From contig JANQLK010000015.1 in NCBI GenBank assembly GCA_028280615.1, forward strand, positions 1 through 64,000: DNA of 64,000 nucleotides, given 5' to 3'. The number at the start of each line of letters is the position of its first letter. Position 1 is the first letter of the stretch. Origin of the DNA: Woeseiaceae bacterium. Its GTDB lineage: Bacteria > Pseudomonadota > Gammaproteobacteria > Steroidobacterales > Woeseiaceae. Positions 25,764 through 34,644 of this stretch are shown piece after piece. The notes beneath the pieces were generated by a model, which was not told the DNA's origin, made no database searches, and saw only the letters and a program-made list of their open reading frames with translations. The position numbers and the translations under genes are program-made.

Positions 25764-28700
25764 ATGCAGATCATCGATACCGCGATGTCGCGATCGCGCA
25801 CGGTGCTCCTGTCGCTGATCGTGGTGCTGGCCGGCGGGCTCGCCGCTTATCTATCGATTCCGAAGGAGGCCGAACCGGACATCGAGATTCCATTCATCTA
25901 CGTCAGCGTGTCGTTCGACGGTATCTCGCCCGAGGACTCGGTGCGCCTGCTCGTCCGGCCGATGGAGCAGGAGCTGCGCTCGATCGAAGGCATCAAGGAG
26001 ATGACGGCCTCCGCCTACGAAGGCGGCGCGAACGTCACGCTCGAGTTCGATGCCGGTGTCGACACGAACCAGGCGCTTGCCGACGTGCGCGAGAAAGTCG
26101 ACAAGGCGAAGGCCGAAATTCCGGCCGAGGCCGACGAACCGACCGTGACCGAGGTCAAGATGTCCCGCGAGGACCCGATGCTGGTCCTGAATCTCGCCGG
26201 TGACGTTTCCGAGCGCACGCTCACGACGATTGCGAAAAACCTGCGCGAGTCGATCGAGGGACTCAACGGTGTGCTCGAGGTCAATCTCGTCGGCGCGCGA
26301 GAGGAACTCATGGAGGTGATCGTCGATCCGCTCGCGATGGAGGCGTATGGCCTCGACCAGGCGCAGATCATTACCTTCCTTAGCCTGAACAACCGGCTGG
26401 TCGCGGCAGGCTCGCTGCAGTCCGAGGAGGGCCGCTTCCCCGTCAAGGTGCCCGGCGTGGTCGAGACGGCCGAGGACGTGCTCAACATGCCGATCAAGGC
26501 GGTCGGCGACCGCGTCGTGCACTTCAAGGACATCGCCGAGGTGCGCCGCACGTACAAGGATGCGGACAGCTACGCGCGACTCAACGGCAAGCCCGCGCTT
26601 GCGCTCAAGGTCGTGCAGCGATCCGGCGCCAACGTCATCGAGACCGTCGATGAGGTCAATGCCGTCATCGCCGACGCCAGGAGCTACTGGCCGGCCGGCA
26701 TTGAGATCGTCGCGTCGCGGGACAAGAGCAAGGACGTCAATGACATGCTGAGCGAGCTGCAGAACAGCGTGCTGATCGCCGTCCTGCTGGTGTTCATCGT
26801 CATCATCGGCATCCTCGGTATTCGTTCCGCCCTGCTCGTCGGCGTCGCGATCCCGGGCAGCTTCCTGATGGGCATCCTCTTGATCGGCGCGTTCGGCATC
26901 ACGATCAACATGATGGTGCTGTTCGCGCTGATCATGGCCGTCGGTATGCTCGTCGACGGCGCAATCGTGGTCACCGAGATGGCCGACCGGCGCATGGCCG
27001 AAGGCGAGACGCGCTATGACGCCTACTCGCGCGCGGCGATACGCATGGCCTGGCCGATCATCGCCTCGACCTGCACGACACTCGCGGCGTTCGTGCCGCT
27101 GGCGCTGTGGCCGGGCATGTCAGGCGAATTCATGAAATACCTGCCGATCACGCTGATCGCCGTGCTGTCGTCGTCGCTGGTCATGGCGCTGTTGTTCGTG
27201 CCGACGCTCGGCTCGATCTTCGGTAAGACCGGCGCGGACAGCGAAGAAGTGCGGCGCAACCTGACCGCGGCCGAAACCGGCGATCTCGACACGGTCACGG
27301 GCTTCACGGGCCGCTATATCCAGTTCCTCAAGCGCTCGTTGCGGCGGCCGTGGCAGAACGTAGCCGCGGTTACCGGACTGTTAATCGCGATCTACATCGC
27401 GTTCGTCGCGTTCGGCAAGGGGACCGAGTACTTTCCCGAGGTGGAGCAGCCGTTCGGCATGGTCGACATCCGCGCGCGCGGCGACCTGTCCGTCGACGAG
27501 CAGGACTTCCTCGTCCGCCAGGTCGAGGAACGCATCCTCGGCATGCCCGAGATCGAATTCCTCTATGCAGAGACCGGCGGCAGCGACCGGGGCGCCGAAG
27601 ACCTGATCGGCGCGATCAACCTGACCTGGATCGACTGGGACGAGCGCCGCAAGGCCGATGAAATCCTGGCCGAGATACGCGCCAACACGGCCGACCTCGC
27701 CGGCGTGATCATCGAGACGCGCAAGCCCGATCCCGGCCCGCCGCAGGGCAAACCGATCTTCATCGAGTTCAGCGCGCGCGAGGACGCGCTCGCCCGCGAC
27801 GCGGTCGAGACTGTTTCGAACTACGTCGCGTCCCACGAGGCCGTGATCAACGTCGAGGACAGCCGCCCGCTGCCCGGCATCGAGTGGCAGATCCGCGTCG
27901 ACCGCGCCGAGGCGGCGCGCTTCGGCGCCGACGTGGCACTCGTGGGCGCGATGGTCCAGCTCGTGACCAACGGTATCAAGCTCGGCGAGTACCGTCCCGA
28001 CGACAGCGACGAGGAGATCGACATTCGCGTCCGCTACCCGGCCGGCAGCCGCAGCCTTTCGCAGATCGACGAGCTCAGGATCCCGACCGACTCGGGCCTC
28101 GTGCCGATCAGCACTTTCGTCAAGCGCGAGCCGGCGCAGAAGGTCAGCACGATCAGCCGCACGGATCGACGCCGCACCTACACGCTGCAGGCCGACGTGC
28201 TGCCCGGCTACCTGCCCAACGACGTCATCGCCGAGCTCGCGGCGGGCATGGGCGACCTCGGCGTCGATCCGCGCGTCAACTTCGGCTTCCGCGGTACGAT
28301 CGAGGACCAGAACGAAGACACGGCCTTCCTGTCGCGGGCCATGCTCATGGCGCTCGCGATCATGGCGATCATCCTCGTCACGCAGTTCAACAGCGTGTAC
28401 CAGGCCGGCCTTATCCTGACCGCCGTCGTGTTCTCCACGGGCGGCGTCCTGCTCGGTCACCTGATCATGGGCAAGCCCTTCGGCATCATCATGTCGTTCG
28501 TCGGTGTGATCACGCTCGCGGGCATCGTCGTGAACAACAACATCGTGTTCATCGATACCTACAACGTCCTGCGCTCGCGCGGCGCGGAAGCTTACGAAGC
28601 CGTGGTCAGAACCTGCGCAATTCGCCTGCGGCCGGTACTGCTTACGACCGTCACGACGATAATCGGCCTCATGCCGATGGTCCTCGGGATCAACATCAAC

Positions 28701-28916
28701 CTGATCGATCGCGAGATCTCGATCGGCGCCCCGAGCTCGCAGTGGTGGACACAGCTCGCCTCGTCGGTCGCCGGCGGGCTCGCCTTCGCGACGTTACTGA
28801 CGCTGTTCCTGACGCCGAGCCTGCTCATGATTCAGGCGAACGTCTCGGACTGGTTCGCGGCGCGCCGGGCCCGCTCCACAGAGCCTGCGGACGGCGCCGA
28901 AGCCCTGCCCCGCTAG
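25764..28916 (+). CDS. RND efflux transporter permease subunit
   Basis: 1050 residues, full length for an HAE1-type proton-driven pump. Twelve membrane helices and two large periplasmic loops are visible; TM4 carries LIMAVGMLVDGAIVV, with a single proton-relay aspartate (the second acidic position of AcrB is glycine here). The LVGVAIPGSF and AGIVVNNNIVF segments are standard. The substrates could be lipophilic drugs, fatty acids or phenolics, given the PadR regulator upstream. The start is the ATG at 25764. Confidence 0.95.
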   Translation: MQIIDTAMSRSRTVLLSLIVVLAGGLAAYLSIPKEAEPDIEIPFIYVSVSFDGISPEDSVRLLVRPMEQELRSIEGIKEMTASAYEGGANVTLEFDAGVDTNQALADVREKVDKAKAEIPAEADEPTVTEVKMSREDPMLVLNLAGDVSERTLTTIAKNLRESIEGLNGVLEVNLVGAREELMEVIVDPLAMEAYGLDQAQIITFLSLNNRLVAAGSLQSEEGRFPVKVPGVVETAEDVLNMPIKAVGDRVVHFKDIAEVRRTYKDADSYARLNGKPALALKVVQRSGANVIETVDEVNAVIADARSYWPAGIEIVASRDKSKDVNDMLSELQNSVLIAVLLVFIVIIGILGIRSALLVGVAIPGSFLMGILLIGAFGITINMMVLFALIMAVGMLVDGAIVVTEMADRRMAEGETRYDAYSRAAIRMAWPIIASTCTTLAAFVPLALWPGMSGEFMKYLPITLIAVLSSSLVMALLFVPTLGSIFGKTGADSEEVRRNLTAAETGDLDTVTGFTGRYIQFLKRSLRRPWQNVAAVTGLLIAIYIAFVAFGKGTEYFPEVEQPFGMVDIRARGDLSVDEQDFLVRQVEERILGMPEIEFLYAETGGSDRGAEDLIGAINLTWIDWDERRKADEILAEIRANTADLAGVIIETRKPDPGPPQGKPIFIEFSAREDALARDAVETVSNYVASHEAVINVEDSRPLPGIEWQIRVDRAEAARFGADVALVGAMVQLVTNGIKLGEYRPDDSDEEIDIRVRYPAGSRSLSQIDELRIPTDSGLVPISTFVKREPAQKVSTISRTDRRRTYTLQADVLPGYLPNDVIAELAAGMGDLGVDPRVNFGFRGTIEDQNEDTAFLSRAMLMALAIMAIILVTQFNSVYQAGLILTAVVFSTGGVLLGHLIMGKPFGIIMSFVGVITLAGIVVNNNIVFIDTYNVLRSRGAEAYEAVVRTCAIRLRPVLLTTVTTIIGLMPMVLGININLIDREISIGAPSSQWWTQLASSVAGGLAFATLLTLFLTPSLLMIQANVSDWFAARRARSTEPADGAEALPR

Positions 28917-28931
28917 GAGCCCGCGCGGCTG

Positions 28932-28971
28932 GCCGGCGCGCTCGCGCGCGCCGGCTGTTTGCCGGCTGTTT
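28932..28971 (+). terminator. Probable intrinsic terminator of the PadR pump operon
   Basis: Perfect ten-base stem: GCCGGCGCGC (28932-28941), loop TCGC, GCGCGCCGGC (28946-28955), then TGTTTGCCGGCTGTTT. The T tract is interrupted, so efficiency may be moderate. Confidence 0.7.
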
Positions 28972-28982
28972 GCCGGCTGTTT
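28950..28982 (+). repeat. Three tandem copies of GCCGGCTGTTT
   Basis: An 11-base unit repeated exactly at 28950, 28961 and 28972. The first copy is the 3' arm and tail of the terminator hairpin, so each extra copy adds another arm and T-run. Confidence 0.95.
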
Positions 28983-29050
28983 CGATCCGCGATCCGTCGG
29001 ACCCGTCGATTCGAAGGGTTCCGGGCACTTTTCTCGATATCCATGCATCC

Positions 29051-29089
29051 AAATGCCGGCGCAGGGCATCTAAACCCTGCAAATGCCGG
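29051..29089. repeat. Hairpin flanked by direct repeats
   Basis: AAATGCCGG at 29051-29059 and 29081-29089 flank a stem GCAGGG (29061-29066)/CCCTGC (29075-29080). It lies between the terminator of the first pump operon and the promoter of the second. The function is unknown. Confidence 0.8.
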
Positions 29090-29108
29090 AATCGGGACAC
29101 ATGCGGGG

Positions 29109-29158
29109 TTGCGAAGTGCCGAACTGGTGTTATACTCCACTACAACACTAGTCTAGTG
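29109..29158 (+). promoter_or_regulatory. Sigma-70 promoter and palindromic operator of the twin-pump operon
   Basis: -35 TTGCGA (29109-29114), 16-base spacer, -10 TATACT (29131-29136). Just after the expected start of transcription is the perfect palindrome CACTAG-T-CTAGTG (29146-29158), a probable repressor-binding site (TetR or MarR size). The start codon follows 18 bases later, with GAGGG upstream of it. Confidence 0.7.
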
Positions 29159-29176
29159 AATCGCCAAGAGGGCGTC

Positions 29177-30253
29177 ATGAAGCCGAACACTATCTCACTG
29201 ATTTTACTTAGCATTCCTGTCGCGCTCGGCGTCGCCGGCTGCGATGCGGGTGCCGGAGGGGTCGCCGATGCCGAACAGGCGGACACGACGACGCCCGTGC
29301 CGGTCGAGGTCGGCTACCCGGCGCGCCGCGACCTCTATGCCACGTACGAGGCGACGACGACGATCGCCTCGGACGGCGATGCGCCGGTCATTCCGCGCGT
29401 GCCGGGCGAAGTCGTCGAACTGCTCGTCGAAGAGGGTGATACCGTCGCTGAGGGTGACGTCCTCGCTCGCCTAGACGGCAAGCGCCTGGAACTCGAGATG
29501 CTGGCCGCAAAGGCCGACCTCGAGCGCGTCCGCGGTGAATTCGAACGCCACGCCGACCTCAACCGGCGCGGTCTCGTCAGCGACGCGTCCTATGACGAAC
29601 TCAAATACGAGCTCGATGCCCTCGTGGCCACCTACGAGCTCAGCAAGCTGAACTACGACTACTCGTCGATCCGGGCACCCATCGCGGGCGTGGTGTCGGC
29701 GCGCAACGTCAAACTCGGCCAGAACATCGGCACGGGCGGGGCGGCCTTCCGCATCACCGACACGAGCGAGCTGCTGGCGTATCTCACGATTCCGCAGACC
29801 GAGCTCGAGAAGTTCGCGGCCGGCCATGCCGCGACCCTGTCGGTGGATTCGATGCCCGGCCGGTCGTTTGCCGCTGAAGTCATTCGCGTAAGCCCGACGA
29901 TCGACGTGCGCAACGGCACGTTTCGCGCGACGGCGTTGATCGACAATGAGGATGGCGCCCTGGCGCCGGGCATGTTCGCCCGCTTCAAGATCGCCTACGA
30001 AAAGCACGAGGACGCGATGACGATTCCGGCCGCGGCCATCGTCACCGAGGACGAGGCGAGTTCCGTGTACGTCGTCCGAGATGGGCTGGTTACGCGGCGC
30101 GCGATTCGGACCGGCATTCGAAGCGGCGACGATATCGAGGTCCTGGAGGGACTCAGCGACACGGATCAGATCGTCGTCGTGGGTCACGGCGCACTCCGCG
30201 ACGGCAGCCGGGTCCTCGCAAGCAGCGACACATCGAACCGCCTTACGGGCTGA
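29177..30253 (+). CDS. RND efflux adaptor lipoprotein 1
   Basis: 358 residues. The signal ends in a lipobox (VALGVAGC) so the protein is probably lipid-anchored in the inner membrane. The adaptor domains are complete: the lipoyl-like GEVVELLVEEGDTVAEGDVLARL, a short alpha-hairpin (ERVRGEFERHADLNRRGLVSDASYDELKYELDAL), and the SIRAPIAGVVSARNVKLG segment. It closely resembles the next gene product throughout, so the two adaptors are paralogues. First gene of a four-gene operon with its own promoter. Confidence 0.93.
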   Translation: MKPNTISLILLSIPVALGVAGCDAGAGGVADAEQADTTTPVPVEVGYPARRDLYATYEATTTIASDGDAPVIPRVPGEVVELLVEEGDTVAEGDVLARLDGKRLELEMLAAKADLERVRGEFERHADLNRRGLVSDASYDELKYELDALVATYELSKLNYDYSSIRAPIAGVVSARNVKLGQNIGTGGAAFRITDTSELLAYLTIPQTELEKFAAGHAATLSVDSMPGRSFAAEVIRVSPTIDVRNGTFRATALIDNEDGALAPGMFARFKIAYEKHEDAMTIPAAAIVTEDEASSVYVVRDGLVTRRAIRTGIRSGDDIEVLEGLSDTDQIVVVGHGALRDGSRVLASSDTSNRLTG

Positions 30254-30326
30254 CGGCCGCACAGGGGTTCTTCGTCCCGGAGCCGCCGACCGAGAGCGGG
30301 CCGCGGGGCGACATAGGGGAGAACAC

Positions 30327-31445
30327 ATGAAGCACTTTCGACTTGGCGCAGGTCTGGCAGCCGCCCTGCTCCTGCTGGCCGCCTGCGGCGAACAGGCCGC
30401 CGGCGACGACGAAACCGAAGAGTCGCCACCGATCCCGGTCGAAACGAGCCGCCCCGAGCGCGGCGACGTCTTCGCCGTCTACACGGGCACGGCACCGATC
30501 GAAGCCTTCGCCGAGGCCGACGTCATCGCCAAGGTGGCGGGCGAGGTGCGCGAACTGCTCGTCGAGGAAGGCGACAGCATTCGCGCGGGCCAGGTCCTCG
30601 CGAGACTCGATGGCGACCGGCTGAGACTCGAGCTCAACGAGTCCGCCGCGCGCTTGAGAAAGCTCGAGCGCGATTTCGAGCGCAACGTGAACCTGCGCGA
30701 CAAGGGCCTGATCAGCGAAGGCGACTTCGAGAATATCAAGTTCGAAATGGAAGCGCTCGAGGCGTCGCACAATCTCGCGAGCCTCGAGCTCGACTACACG
30801 CAGATTCGCGCACCGATCGGCGGCGTCATATCGGAGCGCTTCGTGAAGCTCGGCAACACGGTCGCCGTCGACGAGCCGCTGTTCCGGGTGACGAGCCTCG
30901 ATCCACTGGTCGCCTACCTGCACGTGCCGGAGCGCGAGTACAGCAATTTGCGGGCCGGGCAGCCGGTCGGCATTCGGATCGATGCGCTGAGCGGCCCGCC
31001 GGTCGTCGCCGAAGTGACCCGGGTGAGCCCGACCATCGACCCGGAAACGGGCACGTTCAAGCTCACGATCGAGATTCGCGACGAGGCTCGCCGCATCAAA
31101 CCCGGCATGTTCGGCCGGATCGGCGTCGTCTACGACAGCCATGCAAACGCGCTCAAGCTGCCGCGCAGTGCGCTCGTTGAAGATATGAACCAGCCCAGCG
31201 TGTTCGTCGTCGAGGACGGCCTGGCGAAGCGCAGGTACGTCGAAACCGGCTTCAGCGACCGCGGCATGATCGAGATCGTCTCGGGACTCGGTGACGACGA
31301 AGACGTCATCACGGTCGGTCAGATCGGCCTGAAGGACGGCGCCTCGGTCACGGTCATCAACACCGCGAGCGAAACCTCGCTCAATCTTGCCGAGGGTGGC
31401 GCGAACGGTGACGGACTGGAGGCGGACAATGCGTCGACTGATTGA
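30327..31445 (+). CDS. RND efflux adaptor lipoprotein 2
   Basis: 372 residues with lipobox LLLLAAC. Motifs run parallel to adaptor 1: GEVRELLVEEGDSIRAGQVLARL, the hairpin RKLERDFERNVNLRDKGLISEGDF, and QIRAPIGGVISERFVKLG. The C terminus is extended and acidic (GGANGDGLEADN). Its last codons overlap the start of the first pump gene by 17 bases. Two adaptors with different hairpins could form a mixed hexamer, as for TriA/TriB. Confidence 0.93.
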   Translation: MKHFRLGAGLAAALLLLAACGEQAAGDDETEESPPIPVETSRPERGDVFAVYTGTAPIEAFAEADVIAKVAGEVRELLVEEGDSIRAGQVLARLDGDRLRLELNESAARLRKLERDFERNVNLRDKGLISEGDFENIKFEMEALEASHNLASLELDYTQIRAPIGGVISERFVKLGNTVAVDEPLFRVTSLDPLVAYLHVPEREYSNLRAGQPVGIRIDALSGPPVVAEVTRVSPTIDPETGTFKLTIEIRDEARRIKPGMFGRIGVVYDSHANALKLPRSALVEDMNQPSVFVVEDGLAKRRYVETGFSDRGMIEIVSGLGDDEDVITVGQIGLKDGASVTVINTASETSLNLAEGGANGDGLEADNASTD

Positions 31446-34400
31446 AATCGCCACCGAGCGCCGGGTGACTATCGTGATGTTCACGGTCGCTATCGGCCTG
31501 TTCGGACTGGTGTCGCTGTCACGGCTGAATCTGAACCTGCTGCCGGACATCTCCTACCCGACGCTCACGATTCGGACCGAGCTGACGGGCGCGGCACCCG
31601 TCGAAGTGGAGAACCTGTTGACCAAGCCGATCGAGGAGGCCGTCGGCGTCATCCGCAACGTTCGCCTCGTGCGGTCCGTATCGCGCTCCGGCCAGTCGGA
31701 CGTCACGCTCGAGTTCCTGTGGGGCACCGACATGGACATTGCCGGCGTCGAAGTCCGCGAGAAGCTCGATATCCTGACGCTGCCGCTCGAGGCCTCGCGT
31801 CCCCTGCTGCTGCGCTTCGATCCGTCGTCCGAACCCATCATGCGGCTCGGTCTCCTGTATGCCGAGTCGGCGGCGAGCGCGGGCACCGAGGCGGAACTCA
31901 AGGCCTTGAGGAGGCTGGCCGAAGACCGCCTGAAGACCGACCTCGAGGCCGAGGAAGGCACGGCCGCGGTCAAGGTCTCGGGCGGCCTGGAAGACGAGAT
32001 CCAGATCCAGGCCGACCAGCAGAAGCTGTCGCAGCTCGGCCTGGGCGTGCAACAGATTGCCGAGCGGATTCGCGCCGAGAACGTCAACCTGTCGGGCGGA
32101 CGGCTCGAGGAAGGCGACCAGCGCTTCCTCGTGCGCACGCTGAACGAGTTCCAGTCGGTTGACGAGTTTCGCGACGCCATCGTCGCCTACGTCGCCGGGC
32201 GGCCGATCTACCTGCGCGACGTCGCGACGGTCGAGCGCGGCTACAAGGAGCGTGAGGCGATCACCCGCGTTCGCGGCCGCGAATCGGTCGAGCTCTCCGT
32301 CTACAAGGAGGGCGACGCGAACACCGTGCAGGTGGCCAGCCGTCTCGAACGGCGTCTCGAGCGGCTGCGCGAATCGCTGCCCGAGAACATCGAGATCATC
32401 AAGATCTACGATCAGTCCAAGTTCATCTCTTCGGCAGTCGACGACGTCAAGAGCGCGGCAATCCTGGGCGGCATCATCGCGATTATCGTGCTGTACGGCT
32501 TCCTTAAGGATGCGCGCGCGACGACCATCGTCGGCATCGCGATTCCCGTGTCGGTCATCGGCACTTTTCTGTTGATGTACGCCAACGGCGTCTCGCTCAA
32601 CATCATGTCTTTGGGCGGTATCGCGCTTGCCGTGGGCATGCTCGTCGACAACTCGATCGTGGTGCTCGAGAACATCTATCGAAAGCGCGAACAGGGCGAG
32701 ACCATCCTCGATGCCGCGCGGAACGGGACATCCGAGGTGGCGACCGCCGTATTCGCGGCGACCTTGACGACCATCGCCGTGTTCTTCCCGATGGTGTTCA
32801 TCTCGGGCGTGGCCGGCCAGCTGTTCCGCGATCAGGCGCTGACCGTCACTTTCGCGTTGGTTTTCTCATTGATCGTCGCGCTGACGCTGATCCCGATGCT
32901 GGCGGCGCTCGGCACGGGCAGCCGCTACGAGACCGAAGACGAGCTCGCCTCGACGCCCAACCGTTTCACGCGCGCGATCGGCTGGATCGTGCGCCAGCTG
33001 CAGCGCGCCGGTGTCGGCGCACGCGTCGTCTTCTGGCTGCTGTTATGGGTGCCGACCTGGATATTCCAGAGGATCTACGCCGGGGCCGCGCGGGTCTACC
33101 CTGCCATGCTGAGCTGGTCGCTCCGGCACCGTGGCGCCGTCGTCGCCGCCGCGACGCTGATCTTCGTTGCGACGATGTCGCTCGTGCCGAGGCTCGGCAC
33201 CGAGCTGATCCCCGAGCTTTCGCAGGGCGAGTTCGACGTCGACCTGCGCCTGGCGCCCGGCGCACCCCTGTCGGAGACCGATCGCGCGATCCAGGCGGCC
33301 CAGCGGGTTGCGGCGACGCTCGACGACGTCGCCCTCGACTTCTCGGTCGCGGGCACCGGTAACCGCCTCGACGCGAACCCCGTCGATGCCGGGGACCACA
33401 CGGGGACCTTGAGCATCGCGCTCGAACCCGGCGCAGGCGCCGCGGCCGAGCAGGCCGCGATCGCCGCCATGCGCGGCGAGCTCGCGCGGATTCCGGGCGT
33501 GCAATACGAGTTTACGCGGCCCGCGCTCATGAGTTTTTCCAGTCCGCTGCAGGTCGAAATCACGGGCTACGATCTCGCGAGCCTCGCCGCCGTCGCGCGC
33601 CGCGTCGAGGAAGCCATGCAGGCATCCGACCGCTTCGCGGACTTAAGGACGACGGTCGAGCGCGGCAACCCCGAGATCCAGATCACGTTCGACCAGGAAC
33701 GCGCCGCCAAGCTCGGCCTGGCCGTGCGCGATATCGCGGATACGGTCGTGGCGAACGTGCGCGGCGAAGTCGCGACACGCTACACCTGGCGCGACAAGAA
33801 AATCGACGTGCTCGTGAAGAGCGTCGATACGCGCCAGTCCAGCCTCGAGGAGGTGCGCTCGCTGATCGTCAACCCGGCGTCGGGACGGCCCGTCACGCTC
33901 GCCGCCGTCGCCGACGTCACGGTCTCGCAGGGGCCCGCGGAGGTTCGTCGCGTGGCACAGGCGCGAGTCGCCGTCATCACGGCAAACATCGCGTACGGCG
34001 ACCTCGGCGCGGCCGCCGAGGAAGCGCGCGGCCTGATCTCGACGATCCCGATGCCGTCAGGCGTCAGCGCGATCGTGTCGGGTCAGAGCGAGGAGATGCA
34101 GGAGTCGTTCAGGTCGATGCAGTTCGCACTCGCGCTGGCCGTCTTCCTCGTCTATCTCGTCATGGCCTCGCAGTTCGAGTCGTTGATCCATCCGTTCGTC
34201 ATCCTGTTCACGATCCCGCTGGCGCTCGTGGGCGCCGTGCTGGCGTTGTTCGTCACCGGGACCACTATCAACATTGTCGCGTTCATCGGCGTCATCATGC
34301 TCGCCGGTATCGTGGTCAATAACGCAATCGTACTCGTCGATCTGATCAATCAGCTTCGCTCAATGGGCAAGGAGCGTTTCGACGCGATTATGGAGGCCGG

Positions 34401-34644
34401 CAGGGCCCGCCTGCGTCCGATCCTCATGACATCACTGACAACAGCGTTGGGACTGTTGCCGATGGCACTGGGGTTCGGCGAAGGATCCGAGGTTCGCACC
34501 CCTATGGCAATCACCGTGATCGGCGGCCTGCTGGTCTCCACCTTTTTGACTCTCGTCGTGATTCCGGTCGTGTACTCGCTGCTCGACCGGAAGCGCAGGC
34601 CTCTCCCCGAGGTCGCGCCCGCTGCCACGGGTAGCCGGGCATGA
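31429..34644 (+). CDS. RND efflux permease, pump 1 of the twin set
   Basis: 1071 residues, full length. N-terminal MRRLIEIATERRVTIVMFTVAIGLFGL is TM1. TM4 shows GIALAVGMLVDNSIVVLENIYRKRE, with the proton-relay aspartate followed by asparagine, as in heavy-metal or MdtB-like pumps. TM10-11 contains IMLAGIVVNNAIVLVDLIN. The start overlaps adaptor 2, and the end overlaps pump 2 by four bases. Substrate class is open; the long cytoplasmic loop between TM6 and TM7 (residues about 505-560) is larger than in AcrB. Confidence 0.95.
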   Translation: MRRLIEIATERRVTIVMFTVAIGLFGLVSLSRLNLNLLPDISYPTLTIRTELTGAAPVEVENLLTKPIEEAVGVIRNVRLVRSVSRSGQSDVTLEFLWGTDMDIAGVEVREKLDILTLPLEASRPLLLRFDPSSEPIMRLGLLYAESAASAGTEAELKALRRLAEDRLKTDLEAEEGTAAVKVSGGLEDEIQIQADQQKLSQLGLGVQQIAERIRAENVNLSGGRLEEGDQRFLVRTLNEFQSVDEFRDAIVAYVAGRPIYLRDVATVERGYKEREAITRVRGRESVELSVYKEGDANTVQVASRLERRLERLRESLPENIEIIKIYDQSKFISSAVDDVKSAAILGGIIAIIVLYGFLKDARATTIVGIAIPVSVIGTFLLMYANGVSLNIMSLGGIALAVGMLVDNSIVVLENIYRKREQGETILDAARNGTSEVATAVFAATLTTIAVFFPMVFISGVAGQLFRDQALTVTFALVFSLIVALTLIPMLAALGTGSRYETEDELASTPNRFTRAIGWIVRQLQRAGVGARVVFWLLLWVPTWIFQRIYAGAARVYPAMLSWSLRHRGAVVAAATLIFVATMSLVPRLGTELIPELSQGEFDVDLRLAPGAPLSETDRAIQAAQRVAATLDDVALDFSVAGTGNRLDANPVDAGDHTGTLSIALEPGAGAAAEQAAIAAMRGELARIPGVQYEFTRPALMSFSSPLQVEITGYDLASLAAVARRVEEAMQASDRFADLRTTVERGNPEIQITFDQERAAKLGLAVRDIADTVVANVRGEVATRYTWRDKKIDVLVKSVDTRQSSLEEVRSLIVNPASGRPVTLAAVADVTVSQGPAEVRRVAQARVAVITANIAYGDLGAAAEEARGLISTIPMPSGVSAIVSGQSEEMQESFRSMQFALALAVFLVYLVMASQFESLIHPFVILFTIPLALVGAVLALFVTGTTINIVAFIGVIMLAGIVVNNAIVLVDLINQLRSMGKERFDAIMEAGRARLRPILMTSLTTALGLLPMALGFGEGSEVRTPMAITVIGGLLVSTFLTLVVIPVVYSLLDRKRRPLPEVAPAATGSRA

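Noticed and set aside
28950..28982. Short tandem repeats as a CRISPR remnant
   Set aside because: Units are 11 bases with no spacers.
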